A stretch of DNA of 56,022 nucleotides from Methylobacter psychrophilus (GTDB lineage Bacteria; Pseudomonadota; Gammaproteobacteria; Methylococcales; Methylomonadaceae): assembly GCF_025583945.1 (NCBI RefSeq), contig NZ_JAOEGU010000027.1, forward strand, positions 1-56,022. The letters are read 5' to 3'. The translations under genes and the position numbers were made by a program. This document shows positions 44,746-54,039 of the stretch, piece by piece. The first letter of the stretch is position 1, and each line of letters begins with the position of its first letter. The notes under the pieces are model-generated. The model searched no databases and was not told the origin of the DNA. It was given only the letters and a program-made list of their open reading frames with translations.

Positions 44746-45564
44746 TTAATCCCTTAATAGCTCATTAATGCCGGTTTTGCTACGTGTTCTTTCATCAACC
44801 TGTTTGATGATAACTGCACAATATAAGCTATAGCTACCGTCTGCTGAAGGCAAATTGCCGGATACGACCACAGATCCTGCAGGAATACGTCCGAAGCTGA
44901 CTTCACCGGTCATACGGTTAAAAATTTTGGTGCTTTGGCCAATGTATACGCCCATTGAAATAACGCAACCATCTTCAACGACAACGCCTTCAACAATTTC
45001 TGAACGTGCACCGATAAAGCAGTTGTCGCCAATAATGGTAGGGCCTGCCTGTAACGGTTCCAATACGCCACCAATGCCCACGCCACCAGAAAGATGCACG
45101 TTTTTACCAATTTGTGCGCATGAGCCAACCGTTACCCAAGTATCAACCATCGTGCCGCTATCGACATAAGCACCGATGTTAATATAAGACGGCATCAATA
45201 TTGCACCGGGCGCTATGTAGGAACCGTGACGGGCAACGGCATTGGGAACAACGCGCACGCCGGCTTTGGCGAAATCTTCTTCGGTATAATTTGAATATTT
45301 ACATTCAACTTTATCGTAATAACGGGTGTTGCCACCGTCCATCATACGGTTTTCGTTAATTCTGAAGGATAATAATACGGCTTTTTTTAACCATTGATGC
45401 GTTACCCATTCGCCGTCGATTTTTTCGGCGACCCTTAGTGTACCTTTATCAAGCAGGTTAATGGTTTCGATAACCGCATTGCGGATTTCAGCTGAAACGT
45501 TAGCTGGAGTAATGTCGTTACGTTGTTCAAAAGCGGATTCTATAATATTTTTTAGGTGATTCAT
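44746..45564 (-). CDS. dapD: 2,3,4,5-tetrahydropyridine-2,6-dicarboxylate N-succinyltransferase
   Basis: A 272-residue left-handed beta-helix acyltransferase. Hexapeptide repeats run from about 105 to 215 ([36 protein letters not shown]). The N-terminus carries the helical domain of DapD. It adds a succinyl group to tetrahydrodipicolinate in lysine/DAP synthesis. It overlaps dapC by four bases (ATGA at 45561-45564), so the transaminase and succinyltransferase are made together. Confidence 0.95.
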   Translation of the reverse strand: MNHLKNIIESAFEQRNDITPANVSAEIRNAVIETINLLDKGTLRVAEKIDGEWVTHQWLKKAVLLSFRINENRMMDGGNTRYYDKVECKYSNYTEEDFAKAGVRVVPNAVARHGSYIAPGAILMPSYINIGAYVDSGTMVDTWVTVGSCAQIGKNVHLSGGVGIGGVLEPLQAGPTIIGDNCFIGARSEIVEGVVVEDGCVISMGVYIGQSTKIFNRMTGEVSFGRIPAGSVVVSGNLPSADGSYSLYCAVIIKQVDERTRSKTGINELLRD

Positions 45565-46811
45565 GGTGTTATATATAAGGTGTTAAGAAAGTTTTTAATT
45601 CGATGGGCAGCTTCTATACAATCCTCCAGTGGTGCAACCAAGGCTATTCTGACATGATTGACTCCCGGATTTATGCCATCAAATTCACGGGACAAGAAAC
45701 TGCCCGGCAGAACGGTGATGTTTTCCCGGGCAAAAAGCTGTTGGGCAAAAGCGGTGTCTGAAATCCCTTCTAATCCCTCTTTATCAAAAGGGGACTCCAA
45801 AGGCTGGGGGATTTTCAACCAGACATAAAATCCGGCAGGTGGTCTCTCAATTTTGCAAACGTCAGCAAGAATGGCGATAAAAGCCGAGAATTTTTCACGG
45901 TATAAACGCCGATTTTCAATAACGTGCCCTTCATCCTGCCAAGCTTTAATACTGGCATGTTGGGTGGGTAAAGGCATGGCACAGCCCTGATAGGTACGGT
46001 ATTGAAAATATTGCTGCAGAATATCGGCATCACCCGCAACAAAGCCGGACCTTAAGCCTGGGGCGTTGGAGCGTTTGGATAAACTATGGAAAACAACACA
46101 ACGTTTAAATGCCTTGTTACCCATACGATAAGCCGTTTGCAGCAAACCAACAGGGGGCTGGTTTTCGTCATCATAGAGTTCGGTATAGCATTCATCGGAG
46201 GCAATAACAAAATCATACTTTTCCGCCAGATTAAGGAGTTTTTCATGGCTGGCTTGCGAGATCACTGCACCGCTGGGATTGCCGGGAGAACAGATATAAA
46301 TTAACTGGCAGCGTTGCCATATTGCTTCAGGTACGGCATCAAAATCCGGTAAATAATTCGTGGCTTCCAGGGTGTTTAAAAAATACGGTTCTGCCCCTGC
46401 CAGTAGTGCTGCGCCTTCATAAATCTGATAAAACGGGTTGGGCATAATGACTACAGGGCTTGTGTTTGGATCAATCACACATTGGGCGAAAGAAAACAAG
46501 GCTTCGCGGGTGCCGCTGACCGGCAAAATTTGCGTTTCAGGGTTAATAAATTCTTCAGGAATCTGGAAGCGCCTCGTAATCCAGTCAGCAATAGCCTGCC
46601 TTAGCTCAGGGATGCCTTTTGTCGTTGGATAGTTGGATAATCCATGTAAATGGATTAATAGCGCCTCGGCAATAAAATGCGGAGTGGTATGAGTTGGTTC
46701 TCCTATGGATAGAACAATAGGATGCTTGTTTGCCGGTGGCACAATACCATATTTAAGTTGAGCCAGCTTTTCAAACGGGTAAGGATGTAAGTATTTTAAG
46801 TTAGGAGTCAT
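45561..46811 (-). CDS. dapC: succinyldiaminopimelate transaminase
   Basis: About 416 residues, a class I/II PLP aminotransferase with [11 protein letters not shown], the PLP lysine in [20 protein letters not shown] (about K248) and late RVAL-like [12 protein letters not shown]. Context with dapD (four-base overlap) fixes the role: it forms N-succinyl-2-amino-6-oxopimelate's amine in the DAP pathway. I start at the ATG at 46811 ([16 protein letters not shown]); the frame extends five codons to a GTG at 46826 without a good ribosome site. Confidence 0.92.
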   Translation of the reverse strand: MTPNLKYLHPYPFEKLAQLKYGIVPPANKHPIVLSIGEPTHTTPHFIAEALLIHLHGLSNYPTTKGIPELRQAIADWITRRFQIPEEFINPETQILPVSGTREALFSFAQCVIDPNTSPVVIMPNPFYQIYEGAALLAGAEPYFLNTLEATNYLPDFDAVPEAIWQRCQLIYICSPGNPSGAVISQASHEKLLNLAEKYDFVIASDECYTELYDDENQPPVGLLQTAYRMGNKAFKRCVVFHSLSKRSNAPGLRSGFVAGDADILQQYFQYRTYQGCAMPLPTQHASIKAWQDEGHVIENRRLYREKFSAFIAILADVCKIERPPAGFYVWLKIPQPLESPFDKEGLEGISDTAFAQQLFARENITVLPGSFLSREFDGINPGVNHVRIALVAPLEDCIEAAHRIKNFLNTLYITP

Positions 46812-46961
46812 TACTACGTTGCCCACAGTTTAAAAAAATTTCTTTTCCTGGTTGAGAAAACAGGAAAATAAAGGCAGTAAATTTCTTGTGAAATTTTTTA
46901 ACATAGTCTTTTTTTCTGAATGATAAGGGACTATAGATCTCTACTGCCACTGGATTATTGT

Positions 46962-47744
46962 TTATTTACATCCAGGTTTTTTACCTGCGGCTTGCGCTTG
47001 TTGATACAAAATTAAGGCCTGTGGCATGTGTTGCTCCAAATTTTGAATACGCGAGGCGTGTGCCGGATGCGTTGACAAAAATTCTACCGGTTGTTGGCCT
47101 TGTGATGCCTGTTCCATTTTTTGCCATAGGGCGATGCTTTGTTTTGGATCAAAGCCTGCTTTTGCCATTAAATCGACACCGATTATATCCGCTTCACTTT
47201 CCTGTATTCGGCTATAAGGCATCAGTATGCCATATTCTGCACCGACACCCAGCAGGCCAAAGGCCGTCTGACCTAAAGCGGATTGCGGAGAGCCCATTGC
47301 CTGAATCATGGCCATGCCCTGACTGACAGCCATTTCTTGCGATGCCCTTTCATTGCTGTGTTTGGCGAGTACGTGTCCGACTTCATGACCAATGACCGCC
47401 GCCAGTTGATCCTGAGTATCAACCAGTGTAATCATTCCGGAGTGTATGCCAATTTTATTGCCGGGCAAGGCAAAAGCATTGGGTGATGTATCTTCAAAAA
47501 CAATGACTTCCCACTGGCCACCTAATTGGCTGGTGATGGCTTGTGAAATACAGCTGGCAAGCTGATTATATTGACTGTTGGTGCTGGCTGGTTTTTCTTT
47601 TTTTAAGGTGTCGAAAGCCTGCAAGCCCATTTGGTTAATTTGCGTGTCAGGCATGACAATAAATTGGCTTCTGCCGGTAGGACTGGTGATGCAGGCACTT
47701 AATAGACAGGCAGCTATCAGAACAGAAAATTTTGTTTTGAACAT
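46962..47744 (-). CDS. M48-family lipoprotein metalloprotease
   Basis: About 260 residues. A lipoprotein signal (lipobox LSAC, Cys18) is followed by an M48 peptidase domain with HEVGH (H120, E121, H124) and the third ligand region ESEADIIG. Homologues such as LoiP/YggG act on outer-membrane proteins at the periplasmic face of the envelope. I start at the ATG at 47742-47744, which puts the signal peptide at the N-terminus; upstream ATGs at 47759 and 47780 only lengthen the pre-signal part. Confidence 0.88.
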   Translation of the reverse strand: MFKTKFSVLIAACLLSACITSPTGRSQFIVMPDTQINQMGLQAFDTLKKEKPASTNSQYNQLASCISQAITSQLGGQWEVIVFEDTSPNAFALPGNKIGIHSGMITLVDTQDQLAAVIGHEVGHVLAKHSNERASQEMAVSQGMAMIQAMGSPQSALGQTAFGLLGVGAEYGILMPYSRIQESEADIIGVDLMAKAGFDPKQSIALWQKMEQASQGQQPVEFLSTHPAHASRIQNLEQHMPQALILYQQAQAAGKKPGCK

Positions 47745-47934
47745 AAAAATAAGCACCATTAGTTTTATAATAGCGGCCATTTTAACGCAAGTTTTTATCT
47801 GCGGCTGAAAAATGTAGCTCTTAAATTCAGAGCAGGGCTATGAAAACGTTTCATCATTAGCATAATCAGGTACTTTGCAGATTATGTTGCAATAACCATT
47901 TTGGATAGCAATCATTTCTCCCCGCTTTATATGT

Positions 47935-48002
47935 AGACGCTATATAGTCCAAAATGATTAAGCGACATTGTTTTCTGTAGGTCTTAATTAATTCATGGCT
48001 CT
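47935..48002 (-). repeat. solo copy of the tail flanking the REP palindromes
   Basis: Read on the minus strand: AGCCATGAATTAATTAAG, then CCTACAGAAAACAATGTCGC and TTAATCATTTTGGACTATA. It matches the sequences before and after palindrome B at 17047-17155 (AGCCATAAATTAATTA...; CCTACAGAAAGTAATGTCGC), but the palindrome between them is absent. It begins right at the stop of the thioredoxin-like gene. Confidence 0.7.
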
Positions 48003-48497
48003 TTATTTTAAAATTTTTATTAATCGGCTGTCATAGTCGGCTTCTGATAACACGCCACTAACACTTTCGCGCTGATGTGTCTTATCGAAAAAATAAGTTC
48101 TGGGCAATTCGCCATACCATTTTGGATCGATTTCAAATTGTAATTTTTGTGTGTTTTCATCGGCATAAACCCAATTATCAATATCGACTAACTGGTTTTT
48201 TTTCAGGATCGACTGAATTTGATCAGTTTCGGAAATATCATCCGCTGCCAGCATGATTATTTTTAGTTCAGGTCTTTTTTTATGAATAAGGCTTAACAAG
48301 GGCATATCTTTAAGGCAGGATGAGCAGGTTATGGACCAGACTACCAGCATAAAAGGCTGATTGGTATTGCTCGCCAGTATCTGCTGATAGCTTCCGGTTA
48401 AAAAAGGTTTCAAATCGGTTGGCTCGGCTTGTATCGGGTTACTTAATACCGCTAATAAAATAACCAATGCACTCAGGAATTGTTTTTTTAATAACAT
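48003..48497 (-). CDS. exported thioredoxin-like (TlpA/redoxin) protein
   Basis: A 164-residue protein with a Sec signal peptide (cleavage after about A24) and a thioredoxin-like domain containing VVWSITCSSC (C58, C61) and the cis-proline region GELPRTYFFD. It is probably a periplasmic thiol-disulfide oxidoreductase that reduces a specific partner, as TlpA and ResA do. It stands alone, with a GAGATG ribosome site before the ATG. The partner is not evident from the neighbours. Confidence 0.75.
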   Translation of the reverse strand: MLLKKQFLSALVILLAVLSNPIQAEPTDLKPFLTGSYQQILASNTNQPFMLVVWSITCSSCLKDMPLLSLIHKKRPELKIIMLAADDISETDQIQSILKKNQLVDIDNWVYADENTQKLQFEIDPKWYGELPRTYFFDKTHQRESVSGVLSEADYDSRLIKILK

Positions 48498-48706
48498 GTT
48501 TCATCTCTATAAGTTGTTGGTCGTGTTCTATGGATGTCCGCGACAGAAAATGTTTTAATTATAACGAATTAACAGCATGGTTACTTGGCCTTTACCGGTA
48601 AAACAGAATGAATCTGTGCAGAAGCATCTAAATAGCGAAGAAAAGTTTGAGTTCGTTAACGAAATCAGCTTGTTTTTAAAAGTAAAATTGACATGATAGG
48701 GTGGTC

Positions 48707-48741
48707 ACGAGGATCTGATCTATTGTTAGTCAGAACCTCGT
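48707..48741. terminator. strong hairpin between SDR and thioredoxin-like genes
   Basis: ACGAGG-A-TCTGA pairs with TCAGA-A-CCTCGT (11 pairs with one A-A mismatch, 13-base loop). It lies about 50 bases after the minus-strand SDR gene. There is no T run, so rho-independent termination is uncertain. The rest of the 295-base gap shows no gene. Confidence 0.4.
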
Positions 48742-48792
48742 TATAGTGGACAAGTTGGTGGGCAAAGGTGAAGTACCGTAGCGATCAATTTT

Positions 48793-49509
48793 TCAAATAA
48801 CCTGGTGATTAAACGGCTGTAGCACCATCTCACTGACTACACCACTATCGGGTTGCTGGCATAAAAACCAGATAGCTTTGGCCGCTTCCTCAGCTTGAAT
48901 CATTTTTCCCCTCTGAACTTTCAGGTCAATGCTATCCCAAAAAGCAGAGTCCACACCGCCCAGAAATAAATTGGTGATACGAATGTCAGTACGTTTTACT
49001 TCTTCCCGAATGCTTTGCATCATGCCTACCAGTCCGTATTTACTGGCGCAATAAGCGGCTGCGCCGGCCATGGGAACTTTGCCCAATACGCCGGGAATAT
49101 TGATGATAAGGCCTGTTTTGGTTGCTTTCATGGCGGGTAAAAATGCTTTCATCAGCAAGAAAGGAACGACCAAATTAGCCTGCAATGTATTTAGAAAATC
49201 AGTTTCATCCAGCGTATCCATTGATTTAATGATGCCAATACCCGCAGCATTAATCAAAATATCAATGGTAGCAAATTGCTGGAAATATTTTTCTTTTAGC
49301 TCGTTTATAGAGTCAGGTTGAGAATCATTCAAAACAAAATATCGTTCAGTGGATACTTTACAAGCGGCAGCAACGGTTTGTAATTGCTCTTTATTTCTAC
49401 CGGCCAGGAACAGATGAGCACCGCTGCCTGCCAGCAAAGCAGCTGTTTTACTACCAATACTGCCAGTAGCGCCGACTATAAGGACGTTCTTATCTTTTAA
49501 TATTTGCAT
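48793..49509 (-). CDS. short-chain dehydrogenase/reductase
   Basis: A 238-residue classical SDR: Rossmann motif GATGSIGS (13-20), NAAGIG, the catalytic Tyr-Lys in YCASKYG, and the substrate region LGGVDSAFW. It would reduce or oxidise a carbonyl or alcohol with NAD(P)(H). The C-terminus is normal. It is monocistronic and the neighbours give no clue to the substrate. Confidence 0.82.
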   Translation of the reverse strand: MQILKDKNVLIVGATGSIGSKTAALLAGSGAHLFLAGRNKEQLQTVAAACKVSTERYFVLNDSQPDSINELKEKYFQQFATIDILINAAGIGIIKSMDTLDETDFLNTLQANLVVPFLLMKAFLPAMKATKTGLIINIPGVLGKVPMAGAAAYCASKYGLVGMMQSIREEVKRTDIRITNLFLGGVDSAFWDSIDLKVQRGKMIQAEEAAKAIWFLCQQPDSGVVSEMVLQPFNHQVI

Positions 49510-49761
49510 AAATAAAATTTTTGAGTTGATTAAGCAATATATCGGCTTTTTTGAATTTAGAAAATAAAATCGTCTAACGGCTGTTACCCGATTTTCCCTT
49601 ATCAGCGTTTTGCCGATCCTCCTTACTTATTAAAAGGTTGGGATATTTATCTCATTGAAGGTTATTTATTTTTTAAACAATATCATTTCCATCAACGAAG
49701 ACTTGTGTTGTATCGGATCAGCATGAAAAGCATACGGACACTTGAGTTAAATAAACCAACA

Positions 49762-50679
49762 TCAATATTCCAATAAAACATCTTGTACCCGATTAGGAAA
49801 GTCGGAAATCAAGCCGGTCACACCGGTGGTAATTAATTGGCGCATATCGTCTTTATTATTACACGTCCAACCATTGACATAGCGACCGGTACTTCGAACC
49901 TCAGTAATGCCGTACTGGTTCAGTTTTCGGCTTCCGGGTGAATCGGGTTCATTATAGCAATTGGGATGATAGGCATCGGCGTCCAGTAAGCGTAGATAAT
50001 CATTCAGGTTTTCAATTTTGTCACTGGTTAAAATGGCAATGGCGATGGTTTTTGTGAGTTGACGTACTGTTTTTAACTGATCATGGGCAAATGATGAAAT
50101 CACAACCTGATTATCCATTTTCATCAACTCAACCAGCTTGACAACTCCTTCTGCCAGTTCTGTCGCAACATTGGGCTGCGTTTTTAGTTCAATGTTTACC
50201 ATTATGTCGGCATGTCTGGCAAATTCCAGTGTCTGTTTTAAAGTGGGAATCTTTATGTTGCCGGAGGCATAGAGTTGAATATCTTGTGGAGTTACAAACC
50301 GGGTTGATTCTTCATCCGTTAATGATTGTAAAAATTCCTGTCTGTTGAATGCAGGCAAAGATAATTGTTCGATATACCAGCTACCGGCATCCAGGGTGAT
50401 CAATTCATCGTAAGTGAAATCCTCGACAGTGTAAGTCTTACGGCCAGGAAATTTTAATTTAACATCAGTGCAGCGGGTTAATTGTTCGTCATGATAAACG
50501 ATTAATTCTCTATCCTTTGAAAAACGAACATCCATTTCAAACATCTGACAAGCAAATAGCTTGGCCTTTTGAAAGGCGACCAAGGTATTTTCCGGTGCAA
50601 ATGCCCGCGCCCCCCGGTGGGCTATATTTAAAATGTCAGCGGTTATTTTTCCTGGTGTACGTAATGAAATCATATTCAA
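49762..50679 (-). CDS. glycerophosphodiester phosphodiesterase
   Basis: A 305-residue GDPD-family protein: IAHRGARAFAPENTLVAF (H21, R22, E30, N31), FEMDVRF (E48, D50) and VYHDE (H63) are the catalytic and calcium-binding residues. The late INIELK-like segment is present (MVNIELKTQPN), and the C-terminal GLISDFP too. It hydrolyses glycerophosphodiesters to glycerol-3-phosphate. No signal peptide, so it acts in the cytoplasm like UgpQ. It has an insertion after about residue 110 compared with the shortest family members. Confidence 0.88.
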   Translation of the reverse strand: MNMISLRTPGKITADILNIAHRGARAFAPENTLVAFQKAKLFACQMFEMDVRFSKDRELIVYHDEQLTRCTDVKLKFPGRKTYTVEDFTYDELITLDAGSWYIEQLSLPAFNRQEFLQSLTDEESTRFVTPQDIQLYASGNIKIPTLKQTLEFARHADIMVNIELKTQPNVATELAEGVVKLVELMKMDNQVVISSFAHDQLKTVRQLTKTIAIAILTSDKIENLNDYLRLLDADAYHPNCYNEPDSPGSRKLNQYGITEVRSTGRYVNGWTCNNKDDMRQLITTGVTGLISDFPNRVQDVLLEY

Positions 50680-51057
50680 AATTACTTAAATTATTTAAGA
50701 TAATAGCCAAGAGTTAATATACCGGATAATAAGTGGGCGATGATTCCAGATTAATGTTTTGGGTGTCATTGATTCGTCATTATTGGTTAATATTAACAAT
50801 TTTTAAACCAAAAATTATAAGACTATCTTGTTAAGATGATACTATCAGTAAAATAATATTAGTACGCCAAAGTGCTGAAAATTTAATCGATGGTTAGAAG
50901 CATGGGGCTTCCAGCTTGAGGTAAAAAGAACAGGAAGTTATTTTTATAATGATCTCTTCTAAAAATAATAATAAGTAAAAAGATACACGTCAGCATTCAT
51001 TAATAAAATGATGCTGTGGTTAATGTATTTATTTCATCTCAATGAGGAGAATCATCT
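50680..51057. other. divergent intergenic region, no gene recognised
   Basis: AT-rich spacer between the phosphodiesterase (minus) and the ABC-like gene (plus). It should contain both promoters. No operator or repeat of the families described here was seen. A strong ribosome site, GAGGAG, precedes the ABC-like gene. Confidence 0.4.
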
Positions 51058-52752
51058 ATGCAAGGTCAAAATGGATTTTTCATTCAATTTTTACGGTTAG
51101 CCGGCCCCTTTTGGAATTCCGAAAATAAGGTTGTTATCCGCAATCAGACATTAGCTTTAATAATTCTTACCGTCTTGCAGATGGCTCTTGCCGTTATTAT
51201 TACGGAGTGGAGTGCAGCGCTGTTCAATGCCCTTGAACAGCACTCCATGTCCGGATTATTGGAACAGGTTGGCTATCTGGTTTTGATTTTTGTAACCAGT
51301 ATGGCTGTCACTGCTATGCATATGAAAGTTAAGCGGCATTTGCAAATCGGCTGGAGATCGTGGCTGACAGAGCGTGTAATCGGTCAGTGGATGAACAAAG
51401 GCCGACATTACCTGATTTCTCATATACAGACAGTCGACCATGATAACCCTGATGGCCGGATAGCTGAAGATATCCGTATTGCAACTGATGAAGCCATTAC
51501 TCTTTGTCATTCGCTATTCTATAGCTTGTTGTTACTCATTAGTTTTACCAGTATTCTCTGGGAGCTTTCCGGGGTTTTTATTCTCGATTTGGGGGCGTTT
51601 AAATTTCCTGTTTATGGCTATTTGGTCTGGGTAGCGATAATTTATTCAACTCTCGCTTCTGTTTTGGGGTGGTGGGCAAGTCGGCCGTTAACATTGACTA
51701 CCAATGCGATGCAAACTGCTGAAGCCAATTTTCGCTTTGGGTTGGTAAGAGCGCGTGAAAATTCTCAGGCAATTGCCTTGATTCATGGCGAGACTAATGA
51801 AAAAAGACGATTTCTGTATTTTTTTCAAAATATTACCACATTGTATGACCGTCAAACCCAAGCTTGGGCAAATATTCTGCTCTTTAACTCAGGTTATGGT
51901 GTGTTGTCCATGGCGTTCCCTATTCTGATCGCTGCGCCACGCTATATCCTCGGCAGTCTTAGTCTCGGTGCGTTGATGCAAGCTGTGCAGGCGTTTCAAC
52001 AAATGTCTGCCGCGTTGTCTTGGCCAGTCAATAATATGGCTCCCATTGCACAATGGCGTGCCTCGGTTGAGCGTGTTTTAGGATTAGTCAAAGCTTTGGA
52101 GGATTTGGAACTGGAAATAGCCCGCCCTGATCCGCAACGAATTTTGTTGGAAAGACCCGATAAGTCCACTTTGTGTTTTCGTGATCTGTGTATCTCCCAG
52201 CTTGATGGCAAAGTCATGATCTGTGGTCTAAATGCCGAAATCAGACCGGGTGAGCGTGTACTGATTTCTGGTGATGTTTTTACAGGAGCCAGGCTTTTTA
52301 AAGCAATAGCCGGTCTCTGGCCTTGGGGTCGGGGCAGTATTGAATTACCGGATGGAGAGCCTATGTTCTTTATGCCGCCACGCCCGTATTTACCGGACGG
52401 AACCCTGCATGCTGCGATTTGCTATCCGTCTGATGCTGAAGCCTTTAGCTCAGCTTCGATTGATGCGTTACTCAAACTCGCAGGGCTTGGGGAATTACGA
52501 AGTCAACTTGAACAAACAGATGCCTGGGATAAAGTATTGACGCGTGAGCAGCAACAGCGTTTGGGATTAGTGCGATTATTATTGTATCGTCCTAAATGGA
52601 TTCTTTTGCAAGAAGCCTTCGACTCGCTTGACCCCGATGGTGAAGTATTAATGTTGCGTATTATTTGTCAGGAATTACCTGACGCAGCTCTACTCTCGAT
52701 TACCAATCAACCCTCGGCGGTAGCATTTCATCACCGGAAGATTATTCTGTGA
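51058..52752 (+). CDS. SbmA/YddA-type ABC protein with degenerate ATPase domain
   Basis: A 564-residue fusion of an SbmA/BacA-like membrane domain (about 1-330; six helices; NPDGRIAEDIR typical) and an ABC domain (about 370-564). The membrane part is ordinary for the YddA/BacA family. The ATPase part is not. Walker A is G405-DVFTG-A411-R412, lacking the lysine and the Ser/Thr. The signature is LTREQQQR (494-501) instead of LSxGEQQR, Walker B has Q518 for aspartate (E519 is kept), and the H-loop has N550 for histidine. The frame is intact, so it is probably expressed but cannot hydrolyse ATP in the usual way. It is followed after 22 bases by a GH5 glucanase gene. Confidence 0.8.
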   Translation: MQGQNGFFIQFLRLAGPFWNSENKVVIRNQTLALIILTVLQMALAVIITEWSAALFNALEQHSMSGLLEQVGYLVLIFVTSMAVTAMHMKVKRHLQIGWRSWLTERVIGQWMNKGRHYLISHIQTVDHDNPDGRIAEDIRIATDEAITLCHSLFYSLLLLISFTSILWELSGVFILDLGAFKFPVYGYLVWVAIIYSTLASVLGWWASRPLTLTTNAMQTAEANFRFGLVRARENSQAIALIHGETNEKRRFLYFFQNITTLYDRQTQAWANILLFNSGYGVLSMAFPILIAAPRYILGSLSLGALMQAVQAFQQMSAALSWPVNNMAPIAQWRASVERVLGLVKALEDLELEIARPDPQRILLERPDKSTLCFRDLCISQLDGKVMICGLNAEIRPGERVLISGDVFTGARLFKAIAGLWPWGRGSIELPDGEPMFFMPPRPYLPDGTLHAAICYPSDAEAFSSASIDALLKLAGLGELRSQLEQTDAWDKVLTREQQQRLGLVRLLLYRPKWILLQEAFDSLDPDGEVLMLRIICQELPDAALLSITNQPSAVAFHHRKIIL

Positions 52753-52774
52753 ATTTTCACGTTTGTAATGAAGA

Positions 52775-53932
52775 GTGACTATTTTGAACCAGGAACTTGA
52801 TAGTAAATTTGGCAAGAAATTGCGGGGCGTTAATCTGGGTGGTTGGCTGGTGTTGGAAAAATGGATGACCCCCAGTCTTTTTGAGGGTCTTCAAGCGACA
52901 GATGAAACATCATACTGTGTTGAACTAGGTACAAGTGCTGAAAAATTACTCAAAAAGCACTGGGACACTTTTATTACCGCCGAGGACTTTGCCTGGCTTG
53001 CCAAAACCGGAATAAATGCCGTTAGAATCCCTGTTGGTCATTGGCTATTCGGGCCGGATTATCCTTATCATCCGTCCTATGGCGCCTCTTTATATCCCTT
53101 TGCGGACGGTGGACTAGTCATTCTTGATCGCGCATTTGACTGGGCAGAGCAATATGGTTTGTCTGTTGTGCTGGATTTACATGCAGCACCGGGTTGCCAA
53201 AACGGCTTTGATAATGGCGGCATCCTGAATGTTTGCGAATGGCATACCCAAGAAGACTATATTAATTACTCATTGGATCTGTTGGAACGTCTGGCCGAGC
53301 GCTATCACAGTCGGCCTGCTTTACATGGCATTGAAGTATTAAACGAGCCGCGTTGGGATATTGAAACCAATCTGTTAAAAACATACACCATAGATGCCTA
53401 TCAGCGTATTCGTAAATACTGCCGGGCAGAAGACGTCGCCGTCGTTTTTCATGATGGCTTTCGGTCTTTTCATGAATATGCCGGGTTTTTAACCGAACCC
53501 GAATTTTGCAATGTCGTGTTCGATATACATCGTTACCAGTGTTTTGTACAGGCCGATATTGACCTGGATATCTATGGTCATATCCGCAGTGCAGTTGTCG
53601 ATTGGAAACACGAGGCGGATGACATTAACGCTACTTTGAGTTATCCCGCTTACGTGGGTGAATGGAGTTTGGGGCTGCATCTAAAGTTCGTGTCACTTTG
53701 GGCTGAAGGCCCTTTCAAGGATACCTTGCAAGCGATGGACAGTTTTCAAAAATCACTCGCATATCGAGCTTATGCTGCTGCCCAACTGATAACTTTTGAG
53801 GCGTATCAGGGCTGGTTTTTTTGGAGCTACAAAACAGAAACAGCTCCTGAATGGTCTTTTCGTGACTGCGTTAACAGAGGCTGGTTACCTGACAACTTTG
53901 CCAACGAAGCACTGGGTCAGAATAACAACTGA
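52775..53932 (+). CDS. GH5 exo-beta-1,3-glucanase-like glycoside hydrolase
   Basis: A 385-residue GH5 protein. The opening LRGVNLGGWLVLEKWMTPSL is the hallmark of exo-1,3-beta-glucanases of the fungal EXG1 kind. Catalytic residues: acid/base E191 in VLNEP and nucleophile E296 in YVGEWS; other barrel residues include RIPVGHW and DLHAAPG. No signal peptide is visible, so it would act in the cytoplasm unless exported by another route. The start is taken as the GTG at 52775; a TTG at 52784 is possible. It is probably co-transcribed with the ABC-like gene 22 bases upstream. The substrate is inferred, not proven. Confidence 0.85.
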   Translation: MTILNQELDSKFGKKLRGVNLGGWLVLEKWMTPSLFEGLQATDETSYCVELGTSAEKLLKKHWDTFITAEDFAWLAKTGINAVRIPVGHWLFGPDYPYHPSYGASLYPFADGGLVILDRAFDWAEQYGLSVVLDLHAAPGCQNGFDNGGILNVCEWHTQEDYINYSLDLLERLAERYHSRPALHGIEVLNEPRWDIETNLLKTYTIDAYQRIRKYCRAEDVAVVFHDGFRSFHEYAGFLTEPEFCNVVFDIHRYQCFVQADIDLDIYGHIRSAVVDWKHEADDINATLSYPAYVGEWSLGLHLKFVSLWAEGPFKDTLQAMDSFQKSLAYRAYAAAQLITFEAYQGWFFWSYKTETAPEWSFRDCVNRGWLPDNFANEALGQNNN

Positions 53933-54039
53933 ATGCTTGGCAAACCAGGCCGAAAGTAAATTTTTTTCGTTCGTAACGTTTTAACTGGCTATGAAAAAAC
54001 CAACATTAGCCCAAGCTCTTCTAAAAGTGGGTTGATTTA

